This document shows, one piece after another, positions 1-10,040 of a stretch of DNA of 64,000 bases (position 1 is the stretch's first letter; every line of letters begins with the position of its first letter). The notes below the pieces were generated by a model, which had not been told where the DNA came from, ran no database searches, and saw only the letters and a program-made list of their open reading frames with translations. Origin of the DNA: Prorocentrum cordatum. Lineage: Eukaryota; Sar; Dinophyceae; Prorocentrales; Prorocentraceae. Where the stretch lies: assembly GCA_963575745.1 (NCBI GenBank), contig CAUYUJ010019948.1:995633-1059632 (forward strand). Reading direction: 5' to 3'. Both the position numbers and the translations under genes were made by a program.

Positions 1-670
1 AGAGAGGCGGGAGGAGGAGCCAGAGGGAGGCAAGGAGGGTGAACGATGAAGAATGGCGAGGTGGAGGTTGTAGTTTGAGCATGATGTAGGATGGGAGAGG
101 ACGAAGGATGGTCAGGATAATGGAGAAGGAGAGGGCGGGGGTGGAGGAAGAAAGGGCGGACAAAAGGGAACGTGCGGGTGGGAGCGATAGAGATGGAAGG
201 AGGCGGAGACGAACAGAAGGAGAGTGTAGGCAGATTAGAGAGAGCGTGGGTGCGGAGGAAGGGCGGAAGGAACAGCATTATGTTGCCGCATCATCCTCAT
301 TGAGATCGTTTTTATGTTTCAAGGTCTTTTCAGCGGATCTTCGATGTCTTCTGTCGGTTCCTCGCGAATTCCGTAAAGTTTTTCTCGTTGGGCAGCATAA
401 GGAGACGGAGGACGATGACCAGGACGAGGACGACGAAGACGAATCCCAGGGCATCGAGGATGACGCCGAGCAGGAGTAAAGTGTTGACGACGACGAGGGC
501 GGGGCGATGACAACGAGAACGGCGAGGACGATGATGAGGAGGATGCGTAGGGTGAATGAGGGCGGATGGGGGAGGGAGGAGGGGGGCAGGGCGGGAGAGA
601 GATCGGGGGTAGCAGGGTATCTGGGGCCAAAGGGGGCGGATGGGGAGAAGGGAACCAAGCGGGGGAGACT
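1..670. other. Purine-rich flank with one weak exon candidate
   Basis: The plus strand is G/A-rich and simple in composition. Apart from the weak minus-strand membrane exon candidate at 330-488, I see no recognisable gene or repeat boundary. Confidence 0.4.
330..488 (-). CDS. Candidate terminal exon, hydrophobic segment plus basic tail
   Basis: Read on the minus strand, this stretch encodes a strongly hydrophobic run (LLLLGVILDALGFVFVVLVL, then a few more aliphatic residues). A short Lys/Arg-rich tail ending in QKTSKIR and a stop codon follow. The pattern would suit the last transmembrane helix and cytosolic tail of a membrane protein. No family motif is visible, and the plus strand of the same bases is a simple GA-rich repeat that yields hydrophobic codons by composition alone. 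A second minus-strand hydrophobic exon candidate lies at 63674-63863, but nothing links the two. Confidence 0.2.
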   Translation of the reverse strand, partial: VNTLLLLGVILDALGFVFVVLVLVIVLRLLMLPNEKNFTEFARNRQKTSKIR

Positions 671-1191
671 GAGTTAGCATGAAGGAAGCGGGTCCTTCGG
701 GAAACGGGTCCTGGACCCCAGGATTTTTCCCCCAGGACCCATCTTTCTGCCTAAACCGTTGTCTGGCAGCCCCAGGGCCAGTGGAGGGCCCCGTGAGGCC
801 AAGAATTGCAACAACAAAAAAAAATAAACGCAGAACCCGCGTCCCTCAAGTCCAGCTGTTCTCACGGCGACTTGGTCAGGAGAGAGAGAGAGAGAGAGAG
901 AGATCACGAGCGGAGAACGTATTCATGTCCACGCTCTCACGGTCTGCACTCCCAGGCGCGATCCCGCAGATACGCGGTGCACAGTTATGTTCCGCCCGGG
1001 GCATCCGCCGGCCGGCGGGGCCGCGCGGTTAGATATGTTTTTCGCCCGCGAAGAGGCCGCGAGGCGTCGAGAGATGGCCGGCGCGGAGGCAGCCAGATCG
1101 AGGACCTAGCTTCGAAGATCGAGGCTCGAGGCTCGAGGCTCGAGCTGGCGAGGCTCGAGGCTCGAGCCGGCGTCACCCAGACATACTAATG
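671..1191. other. Non-coding, with short AG microsatellite
   Basis: Contains a short (AG)n run at 879-903 and a GGCTCGAGGCTCGAG-type internal repeat near 1115-1165. No gene is recognisable. Confidence 0.4.
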
Positions 1192-1410
1192 CTATGTGTG
1201 CGTCGCCCCTCCAGGGGCAGCGCGCGCGCCGAGGAGCCTTCCTGGTATATGCCCCGTGGTGGGCGCTCCCTGGCTGGGAAGCGATCTGCGACCAGATGAC
1301 GATACTCTGATCGGGCAACGATATACTACGAGTTGCTCGTACTCTGCATGGTGGGGTCGGCCGCGCGCCTCTAAGCGAGGACACACACTGGAATGCCCCC
1401 GTGCGCTCCG
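1192..1410 (+). repeat. Dispersed repeat, copy 1 (partner at 41895-42080)
   Basis: The stretch beginning TGTGTGCGTCGCCCC, followed by the CCAGGGGC and CGCGCGC modules and then TATATGCCCCGTGGTGGGCGC, has a clearly related direct copy at 41895-42080. Similarity continues through the GTCGG(A/C)CGCGCGCCTC segment. The two copies are diverged and no coding function is visible. Confidence 0.55.
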
Positions 1411-1921
1411 TCGAGGACCCGGCGCCGATCGAACATCGAGGATCGGGGGCCCGAGGCGCCCGCGCACGCCTCCGAGCGAGGACACGCTGGTCATTGCCGG
1501 CACGACCCCACATTGCCAAATCTGGCGGGGCTCCCGGCGTGCCAACTGGCGCATCGTGCAGTTTGACTTTGTGGGGCCTAAGAGGGCCCGAAGACGGGCC
1601 AAGAGGGCCCGGAAGGCCCCCAAGAAGGTCCAAGAGGGCCCCGAGATGCCTAACGACTCCCCCAAGACGCGGAAGATGGCCTCCAGAGTCCCTGTGTCTC
1701 CCGTCGGAGATCCGGGGCCGATATCTCTTGGAAGCGAGGGTGGTCAAAAGCGAGGTAGGTTTGTTTGCCCCCTACTCCAGCGACCGCCCGCCGCGCCGCG
1801 CCGCTCGGCCCCGCCCAGGGCTGCCTGCGCCCGCGCGCCTCGCCCGCGGCGCCCGCGCGCGCGCGCCTGCGCGGCGCGGGGCCGATCCGACTGCACGCAA
1901 GGGGGACCTCTCGCCCGAGCG

Positions 1922-2250
1922 TCGGGTGTGGCCAGAAGTGCCCCTGGCCCAAGGCGCCTTACCAGCCTCGGACGTACCCCTATCCCTAAGATTGACACGC
2001 CAAGCGATGACGATCTTGGGGATTCGCCCTCAAAAACTAAGGGAATCCCCAAGATTGGCATCGTGATGAGGAGGTGCCCAGCATAGGGATCGGGATATGT
2101 TCCAGGCTGGTAAGCGCCCCCAGGATGTCCAAGGAGCCCCCCACGACCTCCAGAGCACCCCTCACGAGGCCCCAGAGGACCCCAGGGGCTCCAAGATGGA
2201 GGGAAAGGCTTGGGACACCTTGGGCCAGGGGCACCTCTAGCAACCCCCGA
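1922..2250. mobile_element. MITE family B, copy 1, inserted into family C
   Basis: The ends are inverted repeats around TCGGGTGTTGCTAGAAGTGC and CCCTGGCCCAAGG. The second copy at 16465-16632 shares the ends and the interior (CTCCAGAGCACCCCTCACGA and following). Flanking pentamers are GAGCG (1917-1921) and GAGTG (2251-2255), a 4-of-5 match to a target duplication. The interior is interrupted by the 155-bp family-A element at 1959-2113. Confidence 0.85.
1959..2113. mobile_element. MITE family A, 155 bp, innermost of the nest
   Basis: The element starts TTACCAGCCT and ends AGGCTGGTAA, a perfect 10-bp terminal inverted repeat that extends with mismatches for about 35 bp. It is flanked by a perfect 5-bp duplication GCGCC (1954-1958 and 2114-2118). 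A second inner stem is formed by GATCTTGGGGATTC and GAATCCCCAAGATT. The uninterrupted family-B copy at 16465-16632 lacks this segment, which fixes both boundaries. Confidence 0.9.
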
Positions 2251-2391
2251 GAGTGACCCTTGGTGCGGGCCCGCTAAGCGTTGGCAGCGGGCGGCGCGGT
2301 TCGCCGTGGCCTCCCCGCGCCCCCCCCCCCTCTCCGAAGCCGCGCACCAGAGGTCACTCTCGCCCCGGGGTCGCTCCTGCGTGTGGCCGAC

Positions 2392-2470
2392 CGATGGGGG
2401 AGCCACCCCCGAGCGTGGAGCCGTGGGTGCTGGGGCAGCTGCGGAGGCTGATCAACGAGACGGAGGGGAG
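2392..2470 (+). repeat. Short direct repeat, three copies within 1.6 kb
   Basis: The module CCCCCGAGCGTGGAGCCG, followed by GGGCAGCTGCGGAGGC and (C/T)GA(C/T)CAACGAGA, recurs at 2964-3044. A more degraded version lies at about 3890-3945. All copies share orientation. No function is evident. Confidence 0.65.
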
Positions 2471-2780
2471 GGGTCCGAGTCGGGGATCGACTGCAGAACT
2501 CATTGAACTACCCCGAAAGTGATGTTCGGCGTCGAACACACGAGAAATGCGTGGGGGTGTTCTCAGATCCACGGACATGCTACGTATGTACTCGACGAGA
2601 AAATATGTTTTGGCGTGAATCTTTGCAGTAGACAATCCCCGACTCGAGGGGTGCAAGTCCCGAGCGCGCGGGGCGCACGCCGCAATGCACCGCTCTGGCG
2701 TTTCCGCCGGTCCCGGGAGGTCGCCTTGCTGCCTCGGCTGGCTCGCTCTCGCGGCTGCGGGGATCGTCGCGCTTTGCAGA

Positions 2781-2959
2781 CTTCGGCGGCGCGCAGATGA
2801 GGTTCATGGGGGAGGGCGGGAGGCTTCTCAGGAGCAGCCCTGGCTTTCAGAAGCCGCGGGCCTTCTCTACAGACGTGGGGCCGGCGCCTACTGAGAAGCA
2901 GCCTCCTCCTAAATAAAAAGCCTTCCCCCCTGCCCCATACCTTCCGTGCGCACCGCCAA
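2781..2959. mobile_element. Fold-back element family D, copy 1
   Basis: The outer ends CTTCGGCGGCGCGCAG and GTGCGCACCGCCAA form inverted arms. The inner arms run GGGAGGCTTCTCAGGAG and CTGAGAAGCAGCC, followed by AAGCCTTCCCCCC. Related copies lie at 11912-12106 and 35882-36052. Length is about 179 bp with no coding capacity. Target duplications are not clear. Confidence 0.7.
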
Positions 2960-3161
2960 CCGCTGGGAGGGCCCCCCGCCCCCGAGCGTGGAGCCGCGGG
3001 AGCCAGGGCAGCTGCGGAGGCCGACCAACGAGAGACGGAGGGGCGGGGCCTCGCTCGACCCCCTCGAGGGGCGACGGCAGGCGGTCGCGCCCTCGCGCGA
3101 GGGAGGCCCCGCCTCTGATGCCCCGGACGGAGGGGGACGGGGGGGGGGGCGGGCGGGAGTA

Positions 3162-3338
3162 CAGTCGGGGCCCTGAAGAAGGACCCCTTTTCATTGGGGA
3201 GGGGCTCCGCGTTCCTTAAGTGTTTCGCAGCTTGCCTCAGGTATTCCTTATGTTTTCGATCGGAAATCGAAGTTTGACTTATGGAAAGAAGGGGCCTCGT
3301 TCCTTATTTTGGGTTCCTTGGGTCAAGGCCCCGACTGT
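3162..3338. mobile_element. Fold-back element family E, copy 1 (177 bp)
   Basis: The ends CAGTCGGGGCCCTGA and TCAAGGCCCCGACTG are inverted repeats. The interior (GCGTTCCTTAAGTGTTTCGC and onward) aligns end to end with the 176-bp copy at 27962-28137. No flanking duplication is obvious at this copy. Confidence 0.8.
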
Positions 3339-3486
3339 AGGTGCCGTGAGGGAGGCGGGTCCTGCGGGAAGCGCGTCCTCAGGTGTGTTCGTGGTGGTTT
3401 TTCGGCTCCCCGGGCCCCGGGACTGCCAGAGAAGGAGTCGGGGTGGAGAGCTGGTCGGCGTGGGGATGAGGCTCGGGGGGGGCCTG

Positions 3487-3590
3487 AGATCCTGGCGTCG
3501 CCGACATCTTGTCGCAACGGGCGACCTTGCCTTCTTTTGGGCCCCAGGACCCTCACGGATCGATCCGGCTCGGGAAATGCAGAACCAAGA
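3487..3590 (+). repeat. Direct repeat pair (partner at 4238-4335)
   Basis: GATCCTGGCGTCGCC, then a variable 25-bp stretch, then GGGCCC(C/T)(A/G)GGACCCTCACGG and CGATCCGGCT, occurs here and again at 4238-4335. Both lie in otherwise non-coding DNA. Confidence 0.6.
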
Positions 3591-3651
3591 CGAGGGTTTC
3601 TTATATTGATCGAAGGGACGGGGGAGGGGGGGTGATTCGCAAGTTGACAGA

Positions 3652-3849
3652 GAAGCCATTGCATTGACATTGTTCGGTGCACCACGCGAATCTCTTGGAT
3701 CTGCAATGTGCTCCCCTGGCGGTGCCTTTGGCGCCACCCTTGGTGCTCTCCGCGCGCCAGGGCGCGCCAGGGAGGCGGGTCCACCAGCGATCCAAGAAAT
3801 CCGCGCGGACCTCCCAAAGTTTCATTCATGCAGAGTCCCATGTGGCTTC
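3652..3849. mobile_element. Fold-back element family F, copy 1
   Basis: The right arm TCCAAGAAATCCGCGCGGAC plus CTCCCAAAGTTTCATTCATGC is complementary to the left arm GCATTGACATTG...TCTCTTGGATC. A GGCGGTGCCTTTGGCGCC loop lies between them. Family F has further copies at 15411-15609, 41165-41305 (degraded), 60394-60594 and 61644-61843. Confidence 0.75.
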
Positions 3850-4514
3850 AACAGGCCCCCCGAGCAGCCCCAGCTGGCCCTACTAGGTCCGAGGGGTGGC
3901 GGGGCAGCTGTGGAGGCTGACCGACGAGACGGATGGAAGGGGGGGGGGTGAGAAGGGACCTCACCATCACCAGGGGGGCCACCTCCAGCGAGGAGGTCCA
4001 GGATGCCTCCCCGAGCTGGGGATACGCGGGTATCTCGGGGCGAGAGGGGGGGACCACACCACCGGGGGGACATCCCCTGGCTCCTCCCGCCAGTGGTCCC
4101 GGTGGTGGTGGTGCCGCGTTTCCTTGCTCCTCGAGGGGGGGGGGTCGCCGTGGAGGAAACGGGTCTCGCTCTTCTTCGTTTTCCCTGGCCCTTCACGGGC
4201 CCCAGGATTTGGAGGGATCAGGGTTGGAGGTCCCCAGGATCCTGGCGTCGCCATTCTTTCTCAACCGGCGATGTTGCCCTCTTTCGGGCCCTGGGACCCT
4301 CACGGGCCGATCCGGCTTGGAAAAGGCAGCAGAACGGTGTGGCCCAGTGCTCCAGTCGAGCTCTTGTACGATGTGGAGGCGTTGTGCGTGGCCTCGGATC
4401 TCCAGGGAGGGGCCAGGTGCCCATGCCGCTGCCCCTGCCTCGCCGCCACGGCTGCGGTCGCCTCGGTTCCGTGGCCCGAGGGCCGATCTCCAGAGGTCCA
4501 GAGGTCCAGGTCTC
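3850..4514. other. Non-coding, degraded repeats
   Basis: Holds the third copy of the GCAGCTG(C/T)GGAGGCTGA module and the 4238-4335 repeat. No supported gene. Confidence 0.4.
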
Positions 4515-4647
4515 CGAGGGGGGGAGGGGGCGGGGGGAGGGGGGGAGGAGGGGGAGAAGGAGGAGGGGGAGGAGGAGGGGGAGGAGGAGGAGGAGGAGGA
4601 GGAGGAGGTGGAGGAGGAGGAGGAGGAGGAGGAGGAGGAGGAGGAGA
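4515..4647 (+). repeat. (GGA)n microsatellite
   Basis: Polypurine tract of GGA/GGGGGA units. Its translations are the Glu/Gly/Arg-rich and antisense Pro/Leu-rich frames of this area and are not genes. Confidence 0.95.
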
Positions 4648-5354
4648 TGTCGGGGACGCCGCACCTCGGGCGAGGAGAGGCCGCCTCAGGCCGTGCGTGG
4701 GGCGAGGCCCCGCCGGTGTGCTCGGCTCGGGGCCTAGCTGCGCGGGGAGGCGCGGAGCCCGCCGCCGCCGTCCTGCCTGGAGGTAGGGCGAGCGCGGGCG
4801 GGGCGGGGCCGCCCTCGGCGCACGAAGGAGGGAAGTCGAGGCTCGCCTCGGGGAGGCTCGGGGAGGATCGAGGAGGAGCAAGTAGGATCGAGGAGCGAGG
4901 AGGATCGAGGAGGAGGATCGAGGAGGAGCGGGAAAGAGCAAGCAGTTATCGAGGATCGGGGATGATCCGGAGAGATCGAGGAGCGGGGTCGACCGTCGGG
5001 GAGCAGCCCCCCCCCCCCCGAGAGGCCCTGGCGCCCCCCCCCCCCTCCCAGAGGAGGCTCTGTGCACCCCCCGAGGGGGGCGGGAATGTTGCGAGTCACG
5101 GGCGCGAAGTGGACGGGGCAACAAAACAACCAAAAGCACACACAAAAACGCACAAAAACAAAAAAAAAAAACACACACACACGGACCAAGGACCCGAGGA
5201 CACGCCCACGGACCCGAGGGCACGCCCACGTCGTACCCATCGGCACAGTGGCCGTTGCAACAAGAGGGAGTTTTTTGTATGTGCGTCTGGAGGGGTGAGG
5301 CGGGGTTACGCGTGTCCCCACGCTTCTACGGGGAGTTCGACCCCCCCCCTCCCC
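4648..5354. other. GC-rich non-coding, GGATCGAGGA-type repeats
   Basis: Short irregular GAGGATCGAGGAG repeats run from about 4840 to 4985. C-homopolymers (about 5010-5045) and an A/CA-rich patch near 5135-5185 follow. No gene seen. Confidence 0.4.
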
Positions 5355-6049
5355 TCACACACAGACACACACAGACACACACGGACACACGCACACACAC
5401 AGACCCACACACACACACAGAGAGAGAGAGAGAGCACACAGAGAGAGAGAGAGCGAGAGAGAGACACACACACACAGACACAGACACAGACACAGACACA
5501 GACACAGACACAGACACAGACACGCACACGCACACGCACACGCACACGCACACGCACACGCACACGCACTCGCACACGCACACGCACACAGGCACGCACA
5601 CACGCACACGCACACGCACACGCACACGCACACGACACACGACACACGACACACGACACACGACACACGACACAAGACACAAGACACAAGACGGACAACA
5701 CACAACACACAACACACAACACACATAACACACACAACACACACAACACACATCACACAACACACAACACACAACACACAACACACACACACACATCACA
5801 CAACACACAACACACAACACACAACACGCAACGCGCAACACGCAACACGCAACACGCACACGCACACGCACACACACACGCACACGCACACACGCACACA
5901 CGCACACACGCACACACACACGCACACACACACGCACACACACGCACACACGCACACACACGCACACACACGCACACACACGCAAACGCACACGCACACA
6001 TTCGCGCGCACACACGCACACACGCACACACGCACACACGCACACTCAC
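5355..6049 (+). repeat. Compound CA-rich microsatellite, about 0.7 kb
   Basis: Successive blocks have different periods: CACAGA-type, AG runs, CACAGA again (5470-5520), CACGCA (5521-5630), CACGACA (5631-5690), CACAACA (5700-5830), then CACGCACA to the end. Long His/Thr and Cys/Val open frames across it are artefacts of the repeat. Confidence 0.95.
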
Positions 6050-6894
6050 CCATCGTAAGTGGAAGTCGGGGAGGGGGGAATGTGCGAACTCCCCCTCCGC
6101 TGCTGGCAAACGACGGCGACGCAAGCGACGACGGTGACGGCGGACCAGGCCCAGAAACACAGCGAAGGCTTGCCAGGTGACGGATTGCACGAAGTGTTGT
6201 AGAGGTCACGTGCGGCCGATTGCCGAATTAACGCCGTATGTTGCGGAAAGACGTTATCGACCCATGCAAGCAGTCGATCGTTGGGGTGGATAGAGGGAAT
6301 TGGAGTGGAGGGAGGTTGGAAGGTGGGAGGAGAGGGAGGAGGGAGGGAGGCAGGGAAGGAAGGGAATGAGGCAGGAAGTGGGGAGGAGGAACGAGGGAGG
6401 ATGGATGAGGAGGGGGAGGAGGTACCACGATGACGAGGGACAGAGCGTGGGACCAAGTGGGGTTGGGCTGGAGGGACGGCCGAGGGACCCGGTGAAGAGC
6501 GGAGCAGGATTGGCGACGGGTTGGACGGGCCGGGCGGCCAGGCGGCGCTGCGAGGCCAGAACGAGGCCCTGCACGAACAGAACCAGGCGCGGCGGCCGCT
6601 CCCCGCTCGCAGCCGCCTCCTGCCGATTAGACTCGTGCCTCGCGCATCCTCCTGCTCACCCGTGGTGCTCGAGCGACGTCAGCGCCCCCCAGAGGGCACC
6701 CGCGAGGGCAGCGCGCCTCTCGGGCGGCTCGCCCGTCGGGCCGCTCCGAGGGAAGCGCCGGCGTCGTCCGAGGGGGTCCCGGGTTTGCCTTCTGCAGGCG
6801 CGCAGCGACGCGGACAGTCGCAGAGGGCGACGCTCACAGGTCTCACAGGCATCCACCGCGCGTGACGTATTGGACTTCACTTGCCATGCGGCTC
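6050..6894. other. Non-coding, purine-rich then GC-rich
   Basis: G/A-rich repeats at about 6290-6425, then GC-rich DNA. A short frame with the sequence ALRGQNEALHEQNQ occurs near 6540, but no splice context or homology supports an exon. Confidence 0.35.
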
Positions 6895-7095
6895 TTCGTC
6901 TCGGTGTCGTTTGGCCGACCCCGATCCCCATCCCCATCCCCATCCAGACCCCCACCATCTCAGCACCGCAGTTGGGGATAACCCCCTCGAGACCCGAAGG
7001 AAAAAGCATATATCCCCATGTAGGGGAGGTGCATCGGCCAGTGGAGGGGGGGTACATCGGCTAGTGGGGCCCAGGCCACGCCCATGGGGATTATA
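6895..7095 (+). repeat. Dispersed repeat, copy 1 (partner about 28140-28300)
   Basis: CCCCATCCCCATCCAGACCC, CTCGAGACCCGAAGGAA and CAGGCCACGCCCATGGGGAT occur in the same order here and at 28140-28300. A (TA)n run at 7091-7110 follows. The purine/pyrimidine arrangement allows internal pairing, but ends are not defined. Confidence 0.65.
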
Positions 7096-7112
7096 TATAT
7101 ATATATATACAC

Positions 7113-8499
7113 ATCTATGTATACAGTATGTATATATACATAAAGTAATACGATGCTCATGGCGCGCACCCAGCGATTTGAGGCTCCCTCCTGTTCTCAG
7201 ACATTGCTCACGGGTCCCCCGCTCCCCCTCCTCTCGGGTGGGTGGTAATGGGGGTTGGCCTAAATGGGGGATGAATGGCCCTTTTGGGGCGTCCGCTGGA
7301 TCCAAAAAGTGTCATGAAGGGCCCCCTTTGGGCCCTTATCATCACCCTCCAGCGACGTCATCCAACATCACCACCCGCCCGAGTTGCTCCTGCACGTCTT
7401 GGTCCTGATGCTCCTGCCCCTCCGCCGTCATCCATCTCAACTTGGTTGTAGGGGGGGCATGTGCAGGTAGCGCGATTGATGAGGTACGACGGAGAGATAA
7501 TCATGGATACACATAGGACCAGGATCGGTAAAATGATGTTTTGAGTATGATGATGGGTAAAGGTGATCACGAGTGGTTAGGATGGTTGCTGCGTCCGAGG
7601 ACGATCATGATTAGGAAGAGAGAAGGGGCAGGAAGACGATCGCCATAAGGAAGAACAAAAGGGGAAGAGGGGGGGCACAGGCGGGGGTCGGTGTGTTGCC
7701 TTGCGTTGCTTCGCGTGGCTCTGCATGGCGCAGCAATGTTCTGCGTTAGCTTGCGACGGCTTGACTCAGGCTTCGCACTACGAAGAGTTCACGTCGTGTG
7801 CTGCACCCTTGTGGATTGCTACCTATAAATTGCTCAACCTTTGGTGCCTCACATAGAGACAGCCAGATGCGCATTGCCTAGGCTACACCACGTGAAAGTG
7901 CACCTGTACGTTAACATGGTTCACTCTTTGGGGTCTACGCTGGCATGACACGCAAAAATTAATGCATCCACCGTCAAGGTGTCCCGCCGATGAGATACTC
8001 GATGATCACTTGGCCGCCGCTCGTGAGGAGAGCGCGCGCACCGGTGGCGCCAAGAAAACGCATACACATCATGGCATTCTGCCGCTGGCCCCCTTTCCAG
8101 GCCCCCTTTCCATCAGAATAGGCGATGTCAGAGCTGTGCTGGGACGTGTCGGCGCTGTTTTGAAACCTCCGGGGGATGCAGTCAAACACATAGTAAAGAT
8201 GAGCGACTTTCCACAGTGACCCTTGCATCGTTCCTCTTCGGCACATCCTTGGCCGCTTTCGCTGGCCGCGCCCCGATCGCAAAGTGTCGACATGGCCCTC
8301 CAGGGACCTTGCATCCCTATCGTGCGTCCTTAGTGTACGGGTTAACTCTATGCTGTAGCGTGTCGGCGGAGTTTTGAAACCTCCGGGGAATATCATGCGA
8401 GGGCGGTTGACATTCAGCAAGCATTTTGAGATGTTGGAATTGTGGGTGAACGCTTTGTGTCCTCCCAAGAGGGCGATGCTGGTGCAATTTTCTGGGGAT
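7113..8499. other. Lower-GC non-coding stretch with a direct repeat pair
   Basis: GTGTCGGCG(C/G)(T/A)GTTTTGAAA with following CCTCCGGGG occurs at about 8147-8178 and again at 8359-8391. The 8225-8330 stretch (CGCTGGCCGCGC, GTGTCGACATGGCCCTCC) resembles 27650-27725. No gene is recognisable. Confidence 0.4.
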
Positions 8500-8885
8500 C
8501 GTGTCCTCGGGAGCGCGAATCTGGCGTACTTCCTTTTAGAGTCTCGCCTCGAGAGCCCTGGTCTGGCGCAGTTTGTATCCAGGGTTCTGGCCTTGGGGGC
8601 GCGACTCTTGCGATGCAATGGCTTCTTTGTTGCATTTGCGACCAGTTCTGGTCTCCGGGGCTCGAATCTTGCGAAGATCTTCAGGGGTCTTGTCCTCGGG
8701 AGCGCGCGACTCGGCGTACATTGCAATGAAATTCACTGGCAGCGCGAATCCGGCTTGATTTAGCAATGATTCTGGCTTCGGGAGCGCGAGTCTGGCGTGG
8801 ATTGGACGGGACTCCAGCCTCGGGAGCGTGAGGTTGGTTTGCATTTACGAAGGAGCCCGGCCTCGGGGGAGCGAATTTGGTGAAA
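8500..8885 (+). repeat. Degenerate tandem array, unit about 40-45 bp
   Basis: The core CCTCGGGAGCGCGAATCTGG recurs with changes at about 8510, 8553, 8598, 8655, 8693, 8733, 8777, 8816 and 8862. Most units are separated by 38-46 bp (one by 57). Between cores are GCAATGG- or TTTGCATTT-like spacers. Open frames on the minus strand read as repeating Ala-Pro-Arg-Thr-Arg peptides and are probably by-products. Confidence 0.7.
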
Positions 8886-9839
8886 TCTACAAGAGGGGCG
8901 ATGGCATTGGGAATGTGCTTTCGGTAAATTGTCTCATTTCGCAGGCTCCTTCAGAAATTCAAGCAGCAAGATCGGGTTTTCCAGCCTTCGGTTTGGAGCG
9001 GACAGTAGCCATTTGCAGCAGGAAGCAAAGCGTAGAAATACGACATTGTAAAGTGGAAACTAGTGCTGGCGCAAGGAGTAGGAAGCCGAGCCTCGCTGCC
9101 CGGAGACCCCGCACGGGTGCTGGCGGATAATGGGACGCCACGTTCAGCATGATGTGGACCCGTGCGGCCACAAGATAGGGGCAATTTTTTCGAACCACAG
9201 GTTGGGCAACACCTCCGAACCAGAGGTGGGGCAACCCTTGGGAGGGTCTGAGCGAGAGTCTCGATGGTACCGCCCTTTTTGTCAGGCCTCACACTTCAGA
9301 GTTCGCGTATGGTTCTATGATGAGTGCTTCAGAGAAGCTCGCTTGCATTTCTTGCCGGTATCCCGCTGCCAATTGCAAAGAAGTCGGATTGGCGTGCTTG
9401 AGTTCTGCAGCCAGGTTATCATCGCCGAGGTGACTCGATTGCGAGAACTCGTACCGTGGGGAGGGGTCGCAGTAAGCACACATGGTCAAGCATGCATTTG
9501 GCTATGATGCAACTCCGGGGAGGTTTCATTTAGAATCGGCGCTGGCATACTCCTGGCCGACAACAGGCCGAATCCAGCATAGTCCTGTTCCATGCCGTTT
9601 AATGTCTTGCTTGATCCAGCTAAATTGGGCATGCTATTTTGCTATTCTGGCCTCTTCTGTCTTAGGTTAATTCGTGGTTGCTCGATCGGGTGTACTATCC
9701 GCTAACCGCTTGACCATCCTTACGAAGACCTTCCAGAAATTGCAGATGTACGGTTAATGTGCATCAGGTTTGCACTCGCCATCTCCATGACGGGAATAGC
9801 TGCTGACCTCGCCGCGCGCGTCTTGGCGCTGCTCTGATT
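8886..9839. other. Unique-looking non-coding sequence
   Basis: Lower GC than the surroundings, with a short inverted motif around GGTTGGGCAACACCTCCGAA (about 9200). A 125-codon plus frame (9130-9507) has no recognised motif and is left unannotated. Confidence 0.35.
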
Positions 9840-10040
9840 TCTTTGTGGCATCCTCTTGCCAGGGGCAACGTTCGTGGGGTCGATCAGCTCAGGGGGGTAA
9901 TGCATCGACCCCCAATCGCTCACCAATCAGTGCCCGATAGCCCACCCCTTTCAGGAACGTTCGGATTTGCTATCTGGTGCTTATCGCCGATCTATCAGCG
10001 ATGTATCGCCGATTCCATGTCGATGCTTGCGCCCCCCTGA
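9840..10040 (+). repeat. GCATCGGCGATG-type dispersed repeat, copy 1
   Basis: TGCATCGACCCCCAATCGC, CGATCTATCAGCGATGTATC and GTCGATG modules recur, in the same order and better preserved, at 36720-36900. Related versions lie at 28262-28500 and 36235-36505. Short self-complementary units such as ATCGCCGATGCATCGGCGAT typify the family. Confidence 0.6.

Larger units (their letters stand above)
1886..2390. mobile_element. MITE family C, interrupted copy (outermost of a nest)
   Basis: The two ends (near CCGACTGCACGC and its partner GCGTGTGGCCGA) form imperfect inverted repeats. The sequence matches an uninterrupted about 180-bp copy at 63406-63585. The present copy is split by the family-B element at 1922-2250. 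Removing that insert and one copy of its 5-bp duplication leaves about 171 bp, close to the intact copy. The intact copy carries an undivided GAGTG at 63436-63440, exactly where this copy is interrupted. A third, degraded copy lies at about 41745-41880. Confidence 0.75.

Noticed and set aside
3933-6137. A 734-codon plus-strand frame
   Set aside because: It is GGA repeat (Glu runs), GC-rich filler and CA microsatellite (His/Thr runs) read in one frame.
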